Source: Lachnospiraceae bacterium
GTDB taxonomy: Bacteria > Bacillota > Clostridia > Lachnospirales > Lachnospiraceae
Length of the DNA: 64,000 nucleotides
Assembly: GCA_021769135.1 (NCBI GenBank)
Contig: JAETTM010000026.1
Location: 16,420 to 80,419, forward strand
Direction: 5' to 3'
The translations under genes and the position numbers were made by a program. Shown here one piece after another: positions 26,095 through 34,787 of the stretch. The number at the start of each line of letters is the position of its first letter. Within the stretch, counting starts at the first letter, position 1. The notes under the pieces are model-generated. The model saw only the letters and a program-made list of their open reading frames with translations. It searched no databases and was not told the DNA's origin.

Positions 26095-26146
26095 AAGCCC
26101 TGGCCGTGGAAGGGGGTTTGCCAGGTGTTTTCCCCAGCCAGGGCTT
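26095..26146. promoter_or_regulatory. inverted repeat in the PTS regulator/operon intergenic region
   Basis: Perfect 10-bp arms AAGCCCTGGC (26095-26104) and GCCAGGGCTT (26137-26146) are 32 bases apart, between the divergent regulator and PTS operon. It could be an operator for the PRD activator or a structured leader of the regulator mRNA. I cannot decide between these. Confidence 0.45.
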
Positions 26147-26304
26147 TTGGCCTCAACATCATTATCGGAAAAAAAACTGGAAAAAGCAAATTTTTAATTA
26201 CAGAATACCCCGCAAAATGTAATTTGATACAAAAAATAAAAGGAATTATACTGAATTTATGAATTGTCCGGACAAAATAATGAGAAAGGATGGAGTCGGG
26301 TTTG

Positions 26305-26625
26305 ATGAATAAAGAGGAAGCGCAGATGATAGCATTTCAGCTCATCGGTTTTGCCGGGGATGCATTTTCCTTTTTTTATAAAGCGGTGGAAGCCGCAAGG
26401 GAAGGGAAAATAGAAGAGGCCGAAGGGCTTCTTGCCGAAGGGGAAAAGCAGCTGACGAAAGCGCATAACGCGCAGACGGAACTGCTGACGGCAGAAGCGC
26501 AGGGCAAAGATGTTGCGTTCAGCATTATGCTGGTACATGCCCAGGATCATTTGATGACTACGATTATGTATGAACGGGTGGCTAAGGAATTTATCCTGCT
26601 TTATAAAGAAAAGGTTGGAAATTAA
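26305..26625 (+). CDS. PTS lactose/cellobiose-family IIA component
   Basis: A 106-residue all-helical IIA protein of the Lac family. It takes phosphate from HPr and passes it to the IIB protein. The active region VHAQDHLMTTIMYERVAKEFI carries the phosphorylated histidine near residue 79. Length and the lysine-rich C-terminus match the family. I chose ATG 26305, with GGAG 9 bases upstream; ATG 26290 sits directly on its binding site. First gene of a five-gene operon for a beta-glycoside. Confidence 0.92.
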   Translation: MNKEEAQMIAFQLIGFAGDAFSFFYKAVEAAREGKIEEAEGLLAEGEKQLTKAHNAQTELLTAEAQGKDVAFSIMLVHAQDHLMTTIMYERVAKEFILLYKEKVGN

Positions 26626-26709
26626 AATTTTCAATCCAAAATGTTTAACCCGGAGATTTGAGCCTGCGGCCCAAAGTTTGCAGGTTGTGGAAAGGGCACG
26701 GTTTTTAAT

Positions 26710-28128
26710 ATGAAAAATAGGAAATTTTTATGGGGGAGCGCAACAGCAGCTTACCAATGTGAAGGCGCCTGGAAAGAAGGCGGAAAAGGGCTTTCCAACT
26801 GGGATGTATTCTGCCATAGCGATAAAAACAATGTAAACCCGGTAACCGGCGATGTGGCATGCGACCATTATCATCGTTATGAGGAAGATATAAAAAGGAT
26901 GGCGGAGGGCGGGCAGAATGCTTACCGGTTTTCCATCGCCTGGACAAGGATTATCCCTGATGGCACGGGGGAGCGGGATCGGGAAGGGATTGATTTTTAT
27001 AACAGGCTGATTAATGCTTGTTTAAAGTATGGAATAGAGCCTTTAGTTACGCTGTATCATTATGATTTGCCCAAAACCCTTTTTGAAATGGGAGGATGGG
27101 AAAACAGAGATACTACAGAGGCTTATGTGCGGTATGCAAAAGTATGCTTTGAAGAGTTTGGCGACCGGGTAAACTATTGGGCAACGATAAATGAGCCAAA
27201 TTATGAAACGCTGTGCTGTTACGGCTACGGCAACTATCCGCCCAATGTGAAGTCATTGGAGAGGCGCTGGAAAGCCATGTATCATATGATGCTTGCCAGT
27301 GCAAAGGCGGTAGCGCTTTACCGGGGCATGGGTTATCAGGGGATGATTGGCCTGGTTTCCGACTGTTACAGCATTGATTTTATGGAAGATGCGGAGGAAT
27401 ACCGGAAAGCAGCCGGGTTTGCAGACCTTTTTTTCAACATTTCCGTAAATGATGTTTGTGTAAGAGGGGCATATCCGGAAGAGTATAGAGATAAGCTTAT
27501 GGAGGAAGGATATGACCTGTCTTATATGCGTAAGGAAGATGAGGAAATATTCAAAGCAGGATGTGTGGATTATCTTGGGGTGAATGCCTATTGTAGATAT
27601 TTGGCCAAACCCTGTACGGAGAAAGGCATCAGCCTGACTGCCAATAATACAGGGGATGGAAAAAAGAAAAAACTGTTTATCGAAGGGTGGTTTGCGTTGG
27701 ATGAAGATAAAGGGTTGGAAAAAACCCCCTGGGGTATGGAAATTTACCCAAAATCTATCTACGATTTGCTGCTTGACTTGAAAAAGAGATACCCTAATAT
27801 GCCTGTGATAATAACGGAAAACGGGGTGGGGAACTATGACTCTGTAAGCGAGGACGGGGAAGTCCATGACCAATATAGGATTGAATATTTGCAGGGGTAT
27901 GTGGACTGGATAGAAAAAGCGATGGACGCAGGCTGCGACGTCAGGGGATACTTTGTATGGTCCGCCATGGATGTATACAGCTGGATTAACGGCTATAAAA
28001 AGCGTTATGGCCTGGTTTATGTTGATTTTGATGACCAGGGGCTTAGGAGAATCCCCAAGGACAGCTACTATTGGTATAAAAATACAATAAGAGAAAAAGG
28101 AGAGAAATTCGATGGAAAAGTTCAGTAA
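26710..28128 (+). CDS. GH1 6-phospho-beta-glycosidase
   Basis: A 472-residue family-1 glycoside hydrolase that should split the phosphorylated disaccharide delivered by the PTS. It begins FLWGSATAAYQCEGAW, the family start. The acid/base glutamate is in TINEPN and the nucleophile in IITENG. The C-terminal SWINGYKKRYGLVYVDF carries the Ser, Lys and Tyr pattern that binds the 6-phosphate, closest by eye to LacG and BglA. Whether the sugar is gluco- or galacto-configured is not decided. It overlaps the IIC gene by 17 bp. Confidence 0.94.
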   Translation: MKNRKFLWGSATAAYQCEGAWKEGGKGLSNWDVFCHSDKNNVNPVTGDVACDHYHRYEEDIKRMAEGGQNAYRFSIAWTRIIPDGTGERDREGIDFYNRLINACLKYGIEPLVTLYHYDLPKTLFEMGGWENRDTTEAYVRYAKVCFEEFGDRVNYWATINEPNYETLCCYGYGNYPPNVKSLERRWKAMYHMMLASAKAVALYRGMGYQGMIGLVSDCYSIDFMEDAEEYRKAAGFADLFFNISVNDVCVRGAYPEEYRDKLMEEGYDLSYMRKEDEEIFKAGCVDYLGVNAYCRYLAKPCTEKGISLTANNTGDGKKKKLFIEGWFALDEDKGLEKTPWGMEIYPKSIYDLLLDLKKRYPNMPVIITENGVGNYDSVSEDGEVHDQYRIEYLQGYVDWIEKAMDAGCDVRGYFVWSAMDVYSWINGYKKRYGLVYVDFDDQGLRRIPKDSYYWYKNTIREKGEKFDGKVQ

Positions 28129-29422
28129 TTTTATAGAAAGTAAAATTGCACCTTTTGCGAACGGGGTTGCGGGGAATAAATATATGCGTGCTTTACAGAA
28201 TGCTTTTCTGGCGCTGATTCCATTTATTACCATTGGAAGCCTGGCACTTGTAATCATATCGCCGCCGGCGGATTATACGGCCTGTGACCCGGGAATCGTC
28301 CGCTCCATTATGTTCGGATGGGCTAAGATAGCGGAATGGACAGGGCCTACCCTGGGCTTTGTGAATATGGTGACAATGAATGCGATTGCGCTTTATGTTG
28401 CCATTGGCCTGGGGCTGAACCTGGCGAACCATTATAAGATAAAACCGGCTATGCCCATGCTGGTGACGGCCATGTCTTTCCTCATTTGCGCAACGATGAA
28501 TGCGGATGGAACATTGACCTTTGACCACCTGGGTGGTACCGGGCTCTTTACTGCGATTCTTGTATCCATTCTTTCGTTTGAACTATACAGGAAGCTGACG
28601 GAAAAGGAAGTAGGGCGTATCAATATACCGGGAGGAGGTGTACCGCCGGCATTGCTGGATTCCCTGGGAAATCTCGTGCCTACTGTTATCGTACTCCTTT
28701 TGTTCGGGGCAGTCAGCCAGATTCTTTTGGCAATTACAGGGGCTGGGCTTCCCAATCTGTTGCTGATTATTATGACCCCGATTGTAAATGCAGTGGACAG
28801 TGTTTGGGGAATTATTATTCTTGCAGTGCTCGTTATGATTTTCTGGTGGTTTGGAATTCACGATACAGTAATTACAGAGCCGATGGGGGCTTTCCTCACA
28901 ACTACCTATACTGCTAATATGAGCGCTTTTGCGGCAGGAACTGCTGCGGTTTCCCTTCCGTACATTGTGACAAAACCGTTCTGGTGGCATTTCATGACAA
29001 TCGGCGGCAGCGGCGCTACGCTGGGCCTGGCTGTGCTTGCCTGCATGAGTAAGTCAAAACAGATTAAGACGGTGGGGAGGCTGGCGTTAGTGCCTTCATT
29101 ATTCAATATTAATGAGCCGTTGATTTTTGGCCTTCCGATTATGTATAATCCGATTATGATGATACCGTTTATTTTTGTAATGCCGCTCAATGGTGTAATT
29201 ACGTATATCTGCATGAGCACCGGCATTGTGGCCAGGACGTTTGCCTATGCGGGATGGAATATGTTCTGCCCGATTGGGGCATGGATTGATACTATGGATT
29301 TTAAGGCGTTTTTATTGATTCTGGTGCTGATTGTGATTGATGTGGCGATTTACTTCCCGTTCTTTAAGCTGTATGAAAAGAAAAAGCTGGAAGAAGAAGC
29401 GGCGGTGGCTAAGAAAGCCTGA
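28112..29422 (+). CDS. PTS cellobiose/lactose-family IIC permease
   Basis: A 436-residue membrane permease with eight to ten hydrophobic segments and the CelB-type pattern. Substrate and phosphotransfer regions are seen in WWFGIHDTVITEPMGAFL and NINEPLIFGLPIMYNPIMMI. The N-terminal soluble start (FSNFIESKIAPFANGVAGN) is also typical. It works with the separate IIA and IIB proteins of the operon. The start lies inside the GH1 gene, with AAAGGAGAG before it. Confidence 0.95.
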   Translation: MEKFSNFIESKIAPFANGVAGNKYMRALQNAFLALIPFITIGSLALVIISPPADYTACDPGIVRSIMFGWAKIAEWTGPTLGFVNMVTMNAIALYVAIGLGLNLANHYKIKPAMPMLVTAMSFLICATMNADGTLTFDHLGGTGLFTAILVSILSFELYRKLTEKEVGRINIPGGGVPPALLDSLGNLVPTVIVLLLFGAVSQILLAITGAGLPNLLLIIMTPIVNAVDSVWGIIILAVLVMIFWWFGIHDTVITEPMGAFLTTTYTANMSAFAAGTAAVSLPYIVTKPFWWHFMTIGGSGATLGLAVLACMSKSKQIKTVGRLALVPSLFNINEPLIFGLPIMYNPIMMIPFIFVMPLNGVITYICMSTGIVARTFAYAGWNMFCPIGAWIDTMDFKAFLLILVLIVIDVAIYFPFFKLYEKKKLEEEAAVAKKA

Positions 29423-29485
29423 AACAGGGATGGGAATTCACAAACTTGACATGCACAATAAAGCCGTGCAGAAATGGGGGAAACT

Positions 29486-29779
29486 ATGAAAATTGTATTA
29501 GTATGCAATGCAGGGATGAGCACAGGGATTATGAAAATGAAACTGGAAGAGGAAGCAGCCAAACGCGGCCTGGAAGCATCGGTGGAGGCTGTTCCTATGG
29601 TAGAACTGGACGAAAACATGGACGGAACCGATGCGGTTTTGTTAGGGCCGCAGATTAGGTTTGCGCTGGAAGATATCAGAAAGAAATCCGGCGGGATTCC
29701 GGTAATGGCGATTGCCCCTCAGGATTTTGGGATGATGAATGCCCCGAAGGTGATGGAGCAGCTGCTGGAACTGCTGTGA
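29486..29779 (+). CDS. PTS cellobiose-family IIB component
   Basis: A 97-residue cytosolic IIB protein. The phosphorylated cysteine lies in the N-terminal loop VCNAGMSTGIM (Cys7), the P-loop-like motif of the family. It receives phosphate from the IIA histidine and passes it to the sugar entering through IIC. ATG 29486 follows GGGGG; the in-frame extension to 29474 lacks a site. It is 64 bp after the IIC gene and immediately before the HPr-like gene. Confidence 0.94.
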   Translation: MKIVLVCNAGMSTGIMKMKLEEEAAKRGLEASVEAVPMVELDENMDGTDAVLLGPQIRFALEDIRKKSGGIPVMAIAPQDFGMMNAPKVMEQLLELL

Positions 29780-29794
29780 ATGAGAGAAAGGTAT

Positions 29795-30052
29795 ATGAAA
29801 CAGTTTGACTATATTATTCAGGAAGAACTTGGCCTGCATGCCAGGGCGGCTGCAAAGCTCGCCCGGTATGCGCAGACCTTTCCCTGCGATATTTATATCC
29901 AGAAAGGGCAAAAGGCAGTGGATATGAAGAATGTGATGGGGCTGATATCGCTGAAAGCTTTGAAAAATGATAAAGTCCGCATTTTTATAAACGGGGAGCA
30001 GGAAGGGAAGGCCATGGAAGAAATGAGTCGGTACTTGGGGGATAATTTGTAA
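29795..30052 (+). CDS. HPr-like phosphocarrier lacking the regulatory serine
   Basis: An 85-residue HPr-family protein. The phosphorylatable histidine is present in LGLHARAAAKLA (His15 by family numbering), with the usual proline after HAR replaced by alanine. The regulatory site, normally K-S-I-M-G, reads KNVMGLISL here, so Ser46 is Asn. It should carry phosphate to PTS proteins but cannot be phosphorylated by HPr kinase, so it would escape that control. Encoded as the last gene of the PTS operon, it is probably a dedicated paralog rather than the general HPr. ATG 29795 follows GAAAGG. Confidence 0.88.
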   Translation: MKQFDYIIQEELGLHARAAAKLARYAQTFPCDIYIQKGQKAVDMKNVMGLISLKALKNDKVRIFINGEQEGKAMEEMSRYLGDNL

Positions 30053-30083
30053 CGGGAATTGATAATATGTATCCAAAAGTTGG

Positions 30084-30136
30084 GGCTGTTGCGTTAGAGA
30101 TTTTCAAAACTCTGTGCATCAGCCTTGTTTTTGCAC
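30084..30136 (+). terminator. terminator after the PTS operon
   Basis: GGCTG pairs with CAGCC and an inner TAGAG-CTCT stem lies within it, followed by TTGTTTTT. It closes the operon before the MFS gene. Confidence 0.55.
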
Positions 30137-30237
30137 GAAAATGAGAAAAATCCTTTTTTTTAAATTGAATTTTACCGCGTTTGGGAGTAAAATTAAGAAG
30201 AAAATTTTTAAACACGAAAGAAAGGATAGATAGTGTC

Positions 30238-31545
30238 ATGAAAAAAAGTCAAAACAAATGGATATGCGCTGCTATTCCGGCGCTGCTGCTTCATTGCAGT
30301 ATTGGTACCGTTTACTGCTGGTCGATTTTCAGCCAGGAGATAGCGGATTATATCGGTTTTTCGAAGGGGGCAACAGAGTGGGCATTTAGCTTCGCCATTT
30401 TCTTCTTAGGGATGTCGGCGGCATTTCTTGGAAATGTGGTGGAGAAGGATATCCATAAATCTTCGCTAATCGCTGCGGTTTGCTTTGCGGCAGGCATGGC
30501 GGGAACAGGATTTTTTATCTACTATGGCGGCCAGCATCAGCATAGCCCTCTGGCCTTAATCGGTATTTATGTATGCTATGGTTTTATTATGGGCATCGGG
30601 CTTGGAACCGGGTATTTGTCTCCGGTTAAGACGCTTATGCTCTGGTTTGAGGACAGGAAAGGCCTTGCAACCGGCCTTGCGGTGGCGGGCTTCGGCGCTG
30701 CCAAGGCAATTGCAAGCCCTATTATGCAGGCGATGCTGGATAATCTGGGCGAGGGCGGCATTTACAAGATGTTCTTAATTTTGGCAGTGGTATACTTTAT
30801 CATGATGTTTGCAGGGCATATCCTGCTTAAGAAGCCGGAAGGATGGCATGAGCCGCAGAAAAAGGAAAAAGGGCAGAGCATCTTGTCCGTTATCAAGACA
30901 AGGCCTGTTGCCAACTATATCGGCATTTGGGTAATGTTCTATATCAATATTACCTGCGGCCTGGCATTGATTTCCCAGGAAAAAATGATTGTAAAATGTA
31001 TCGGCCTGGCAGGCGTAGTGGGGATTATTTCCACGATTTCCGCAATCTTTAATGCGGGCGGGCGCCTTGGTTTTTCCGCATGGGCGGATACCATGAAGGA
31101 CAGGAATACCATATACAAGTTAATTTTTGTGCTTTCGATTGTATTTACCGCATTGGTGATGGTGACGGGCGGCATTAAGAACGGCCAGGGCAATATGCTG
31201 CTGATAGCCCTTGTCCTTGGATTGATTTTTGTTGTCAATGCGGGTTACGGCGGCGGTTTTTCCAACGTGCCGACCCTTCTTTCCGACCATTATGGAATGG
31301 GAAGTATCAGCGCCCTCCACGGAATTACCTTATCCGCCTGGGCGTTTGCCGGGTTGACAGGCAATCAGGTGGCGAACCTAATCGTTAACAATACCGGAAC
31401 ATTCATCCAGGATTCCCACGGCAACAGCATTAATCCGGTGGGGTATCAAAATGTGCTTTATTTAACGTTAGTGCTTTATATTGTAGCATTATTAATCAGC
31501 TTGTTTATGGTAAGGCCTTTGAATAAGGACGAGAAGAAAAAATAA
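30238..31545 (+). CDS. OFA-family (oxalate/formate antiporter-like) MFS transporter
   Basis: A 435-residue major facilitator protein with twelve hydrophobic segments. The start KWICAAIPALLLHCSIGTVYCWSIF and the WSIF-like motif are typical of the OFA family, together with GYGGGFSNVPTLLSDHYG in the second half. Relatives carry small carboxylates, but the substrate is unproven. It is 52 bp from a PaaK-like CoA ligase and an ACT protein, which hints at uptake or release of an aromatic or short carboxylic acid handled by that ligase. ATG 30238 is chosen over the upstream frame. Confidence 0.88.
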   Translation: MKKSQNKWICAAIPALLLHCSIGTVYCWSIFSQEIADYIGFSKGATEWAFSFAIFFLGMSAAFLGNVVEKDIHKSSLIAAVCFAAGMAGTGFFIYYGGQHQHSPLALIGIYVCYGFIMGIGLGTGYLSPVKTLMLWFEDRKGLATGLAVAGFGAAKAIASPIMQAMLDNLGEGGIYKMFLILAVVYFIMMFAGHILLKKPEGWHEPQKKEKGQSILSVIKTRPVANYIGIWVMFYINITCGLALISQEKMIVKCIGLAGVVGIISTISAIFNAGGRLGFSAWADTMKDRNTIYKLIFVLSIVFTALVMVTGGIKNGQGNMLLIALVLGLIFVVNAGYGGGFSNVPTLLSDHYGMGSISALHGITLSAWAFAGLTGNQVANLIVNNTGTFIQDSHGNSINPVGYQNVLYLTLVLYIVALLISLFMVRPLNKDEKKK

Positions 31546-31597
31546 GCTAAGAGACAGGGCGGTTTGACAGATTACTATAGAAAGGAATGGTACATAT

Positions 31598-32905
31598 ATG
31601 GAACACTATTATCAGCCGGAAATTGAATGTGCATCTCAGGAACAAATCCGGGCCTGGCAGGATGAACGTCTGGTAAAGACGGTAAAAAGGGTTTATGAAA
31701 ATGTGGAGTTCTACAGAAAAAAAATGGACGAAGCAGGTGTGAAGCCCGGGGATATTCATTCGGTGGATGATTTGTATAAACTTCCATTTCTAACAAAGGA
31801 TGACTTGCGGGATGCCTATCCTTATGGTTTGCTGGCCGCACCGTTGTCCGACTGCGTGCGTATCCAGTCAACCAGCGGAACAACAGGGCGAAGGGTAGTG
31901 GCTTTTTATACCCAGCATGATTTGGATCTGTGGGAAGAGTGCTGTGCAAGGGCGATTGCTGCTGCGGGAGGAACTAATGAGGATGTGGTGCATGTCTGCT
32001 ACGGTTATGGGCTGTTTACCGGAGGGCCGGGTTTAAACGGAGGCTCCCACAAAATCGGTTCGCTGACCCTGCCCATGTCTTCGGGAAACACGGAGCGGCA
32101 GATTCAGTTTATGTGCGACCTTGGCTCTACGATTTTATGCTGTACGCCGTCCTATGCGGCTTATCTGGCCGAATCCATCTGGGAAAGGGGGCTTCAGGAT
32201 AAGATTAAGCTGAAAGCGGGCATTTTCGGCGCGGAAGCGTGGACGGAGGAAATGCGCCATGATGTTGAAGAAAAGCTTAGAATTAAGGCGTATGATATAT
32301 ACGGATTGACGGAAATCTCCGGCCCTGGCGTTTCTTTCGAATGCAGCGAGCAGACGGGTATGCATATCAATGAAGACCATTTTATCGCAGAAGTGATTAA
32401 CCCCAAGACAGGGGAGGTTCTTCCGGACGGGGAGAAAGGGGAATTGGTATTTACTAGCATTACAAAAGAAGCTTTCCCCTTAATCCGTTACCGCACCAGG
32501 GATATCTGCATTTTGAGCCGTAAAAAATGCTCTTGCGGCCGTACTCATGTAAAGATGACCAAGCCGTTAGGCCGCAGCGACGATATGCTGATTGTTAAGG
32601 GCGTGAACGTATTCCCGTCTCAGATTGAAACTGTGCTGCTGAACCAGGGCTATCCGGCTAACTACCAGATTATCGTGGACCGCCAGAACAACAGCGATAC
32701 CATTGAGGTCCAGGTGGAAATGACGCAGGAAATGTTCTCGGACAATGCGGGTATTGTGGCAAAGAGGGAGAAGGCATTGGTGGATGCGTTAAAAGCTATG
32801 CTTGGTATCTATGTGAAAGTGAAACTTGTAAATCCGAAGAGCATCGCCAGGAGCGAAGGAAAGGCTGTTCGCGTAATAGACCGGAGGAATTTATATCAGG
32901 GTTAA
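31598..32905 (+). CDS. phenylacetate-CoA ligase family protein (PaaK type)
   Basis: A 435-residue adenylate-forming ligase that activates a carboxylic acid with ATP and joins it to CoA. The ATP-binding motif is read in IQSTSGTTGRRV, the middle has DIYGLTEISGPGVSFEC, and the C-terminus has the lysine hinge region around LGRSDDMLIVKGVNVFPSQI. In gut clostridia such PaaK-like proteins are usually next to an ACT-domain protein, as here. They are thought to handle aryl acids from amino acid fermentation. The substrate is not known. Confidence 0.93.
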   Translation: MEHYYQPEIECASQEQIRAWQDERLVKTVKRVYENVEFYRKKMDEAGVKPGDIHSVDDLYKLPFLTKDDLRDAYPYGLLAAPLSDCVRIQSTSGTTGRRVVAFYTQHDLDLWEECCARAIAAAGGTNEDVVHVCYGYGLFTGGPGLNGGSHKIGSLTLPMSSGNTERQIQFMCDLGSTILCCTPSYAAYLAESIWERGLQDKIKLKAGIFGAEAWTEEMRHDVEEKLRIKAYDIYGLTEISGPGVSFECSEQTGMHINEDHFIAEVINPKTGEVLPDGEKGELVFTSITKEAFPLIRYRTRDICILSRKKCSCGRTHVKMTKPLGRSDDMLIVKGVNVFPSQIETVLLNQGYPANYQIIVDRQNNSDTIEVQVEMTQEMFSDNAGIVAKREKALVDALKAMLGIYVKVKLVNPKSIARSEGKAVRVIDRRNLYQG

Positions 32906-32932
32906 GATGGGAAACCCAGACAGGAGGGGCTT

Positions 32933-33364
32933 ATGACTGTAAAACAGATTTCTGTATTCGTGGAAAATAAAGCGGGTAAACTGGCGGAACTGACCGAGTA
33001 TCTGCATGAGCAGAAAATTGACATGCGGGCTTTGTCCATTGCGGAAACGCAGGATTTCGGCATTGTACGCATTATTGTGGATGATGCGTATAAAACGTCC
33101 TGCATACTTAAAGAGGCAGGATATGTGGCTTCCATCACGCCGGTGCTGGCGGTGGAAATGCCGGACGAACCGGGGAGCCTGTTCCGGATTTTGAAAATAC
33201 TAGGGGATGGCGGCGTGAATTTGGAATACATGTATGCGTTCCTGACCCGGAAAGAGGATACGGCTTATATGGTCCTGCGGGTGGAGGACAATGAGAAAGC
33301 GGCGGACATTTTAAGCAAAAGCGGGATACATACGATTTGCCAGGATGCGGTGGCCAATTTATAG
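32933..33364 (+). CDS. tandem ACT-domain protein
   Basis: A 143-residue protein made of two ACT domains, about residues 1-70 (VKQISVFVENKAGKLAELTE) and 71-140 (PVLAVEMPDEPGSLFRILKI). ACT domains bind amino acids or similar small ligands and control an enzyme. It follows the PaaK-like gene by 27 bp with a GGAGG between, the standard pairing in many anaerobes. It is likely a ligand sensor for the ligase, which I infer from neighbourhood only. Confidence 0.92.
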   Translation: MTVKQISVFVENKAGKLAELTEYLHEQKIDMRALSIAETQDFGIVRIIVDDAYKTSCILKEAGYVASITPVLAVEMPDEPGSLFRILKILGDGGVNLEYMYAFLTRKEDTAYMVLRVEDNEKAADILSKSGIHTICQDAVANL

Positions 33365-33441
33365 GAGTAAATAGCTGATTTCGGGCGGCATTGGCGTGGA
33401 GCTGATGCCGCCTTTGCTGAGCGTAGAAAAGGAGCGGCACA

Positions 33442-34179
33442 ATGATATCAAATAAGGATATTAAGAAATATAACAAAAGCAGCAGTTATTCATATACTTT
33501 AGGTGCGTTTCCAACTTTCGAATTGCTGGAGAATTATCCGGAAATCGTTGAAAAAATAATGATTCACACAACTGCCAAGCAGGAGATATATGACAAGGCA
33601 GAGAAATTATGTGAACAAAATCATATTCAGCTTGTGGTGAATGACAAATTGCTGGAAAAGATTAGGGAGAAAGAAAACTGCATAGCAGCAGGTGTTTTTG
33701 ATAAATTCCAATGTCAGATTGAAAAAAATCAGAATCATGTGGTATTAGTCAATCCAAGCGATTCCGGCAATATGGGAACAATTATTCGAACATGCGCAGG
33801 GTTTGGAATTAACAATCTGGCCATTATTGAACCGGCAGTGGATATTTTCCATCCAAAAGTAGTAAGGGCTTCCATGGGCTCTCTTTTTCGCATCAATCAC
33901 CAGTATTTCCCGTCATTTGAAGAATATTATCATAAATACGGTGAGAATCGTTCCATGTATCCGTTCATGTTAAAGGGGGCAAAAAAGCTTGGTTCATTTT
34001 CATTGAACAGAAATCAGCCGTTTTCGCTGATTTTCGGCAATGAAGCAACTGGCCTGGATGACAGTTTTCTTGGAGTGGGCCAAAGTGTGCTGATTGCCCA
34101 TACCAAAGCTATTGATTCATTAAATCTATCATTGGCGGCTGGGATTGCGATTTATGAGTTCACAAAGCATTATTTTTGA
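33442..34179 (+). CDS. TrmH/SpoU family RNA methyltransferase
   Basis: A 245-residue SPOUT-fold methyltransferase that would 2'-O-methylate rRNA or tRNA with S-adenosylmethionine. Motif 1 NPSDSGNMGTIIRTCAGFG, motif 2 SLIFGNEATGLD and motif 3 DSLNLSLAAGIAIYEF are all present, forming the knotted SAM site. The N-terminal 90 residues are family-variable and may select the RNA. The codon use is A+T-richer than the neighbours. It stands alone between the ACT gene and a PAP2 gene. Confidence 0.92.
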   Translation: MISNKDIKKYNKSSSYSYTLGAFPTFELLENYPEIVEKIMIHTTAKQEIYDKAEKLCEQNHIQLVVNDKLLEKIREKENCIAAGVFDKFQCQIEKNQNHVVLVNPSDSGNMGTIIRTCAGFGINNLAIIEPAVDIFHPKVVRASMGSLFRINHQYFPSFEEYYHKYGENRSMYPFMLKGAKKLGSFSLNRNQPFSLIFGNEATGLDDSFLGVGQSVLIAHTKAIDSLNLSLAAGIAIYEFTKHYF

Positions 34180-34227
34180 GATGGTAATTGCAGGGAAATG
34201 CATATAATAATATAGGGAGGCGGGAAA

Positions 34228-34776
34228 ATGGAATGGATACAGGCAGTGGATGAAGCTGTTTTGCTGTTTATCCAGGAGTATGTGCGGATGGATATTTTGG
34301 ATGGTTTTTGGAAAATAGTTACGTCTTTGGCGGATAAAGGATGGTTTTGGCTGGGAATTAGTTTTTTGCTGCTCCTTTTTAGGAAAACGCGTACTGTGGG
34401 GGTGGCGTCGCTCATTTCAATAGCGTTATGCTTTTGCATAACGAATATGGCGCTGAAAGTATGGGTGGCCCGCCCAAGGCCTTACGATGCCATGGAGGCC
34501 ATTGTGCCGCTGATAAGGAAGCCTAGGGATTATTCTTTCCCATCAGGACATACCACAGTATCTTTTGCCTGCGCCCTTGTCTGCTATCGTATGCTGCCGG
34601 GAAGGTATGGAATACCAGCGGTTGTGCTGGCGGCGATGATTGGATTTTCCAGGCTGTATCTGGGAGTACATTATCCCAGCGATGTGTTGGGCGGCTTTCT
34701 GGTGGCGCTAGTGGGGAGCGGGCTGAGCATGAGGGTATTGGCCGGCGGGCGCGCCGGCAGTAACAATGCGGGCTGA
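34228..34776 (+). CDS. PAP2 family membrane phosphatase
   Basis: A 182-residue membrane phosphatase with about five hydrophobic segments. The three acid-phosphatase motifs are clear: K-x6-R-P as KVWVARPRP, PSGH as FPSGHTTVS, and SR-x5-H-x3-D as SRLYLGVHYPSDVLGG. In Gram-positive bacteria such proteins act on undecaprenyl diphosphate or phosphatidic acid. The exact lipid cannot be said. A G+C-rich palindrome lies near the 3' end, inside the last codons. Confidence 0.93.
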   Translation: MEWIQAVDEAVLLFIQEYVRMDILDGFWKIVTSLADKGWFWLGISFLLLLFRKTRTVGVASLISIALCFCITNMALKVWVARPRPYDAMEAIVPLIRKPRDYSFPSGHTTVSFACALVCYRMLPGRYGIPAVVLAAMIGFSRLYLGVHYPSDVLGGFLVALVGSGLSMRVLAGGRAGSNNAG

Positions 34777-34787
34777 AAAGCGTATGC

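Noticed and set aside
26095..26146. Ribonucleic antiterminator (RAT) site for a BglG-type protein
   Set aside because: The neighbouring regulator starts with a DNA-binding helix-turn-helix rather than a CAT RNA-binding domain, and no terminator overlaps the repeat.
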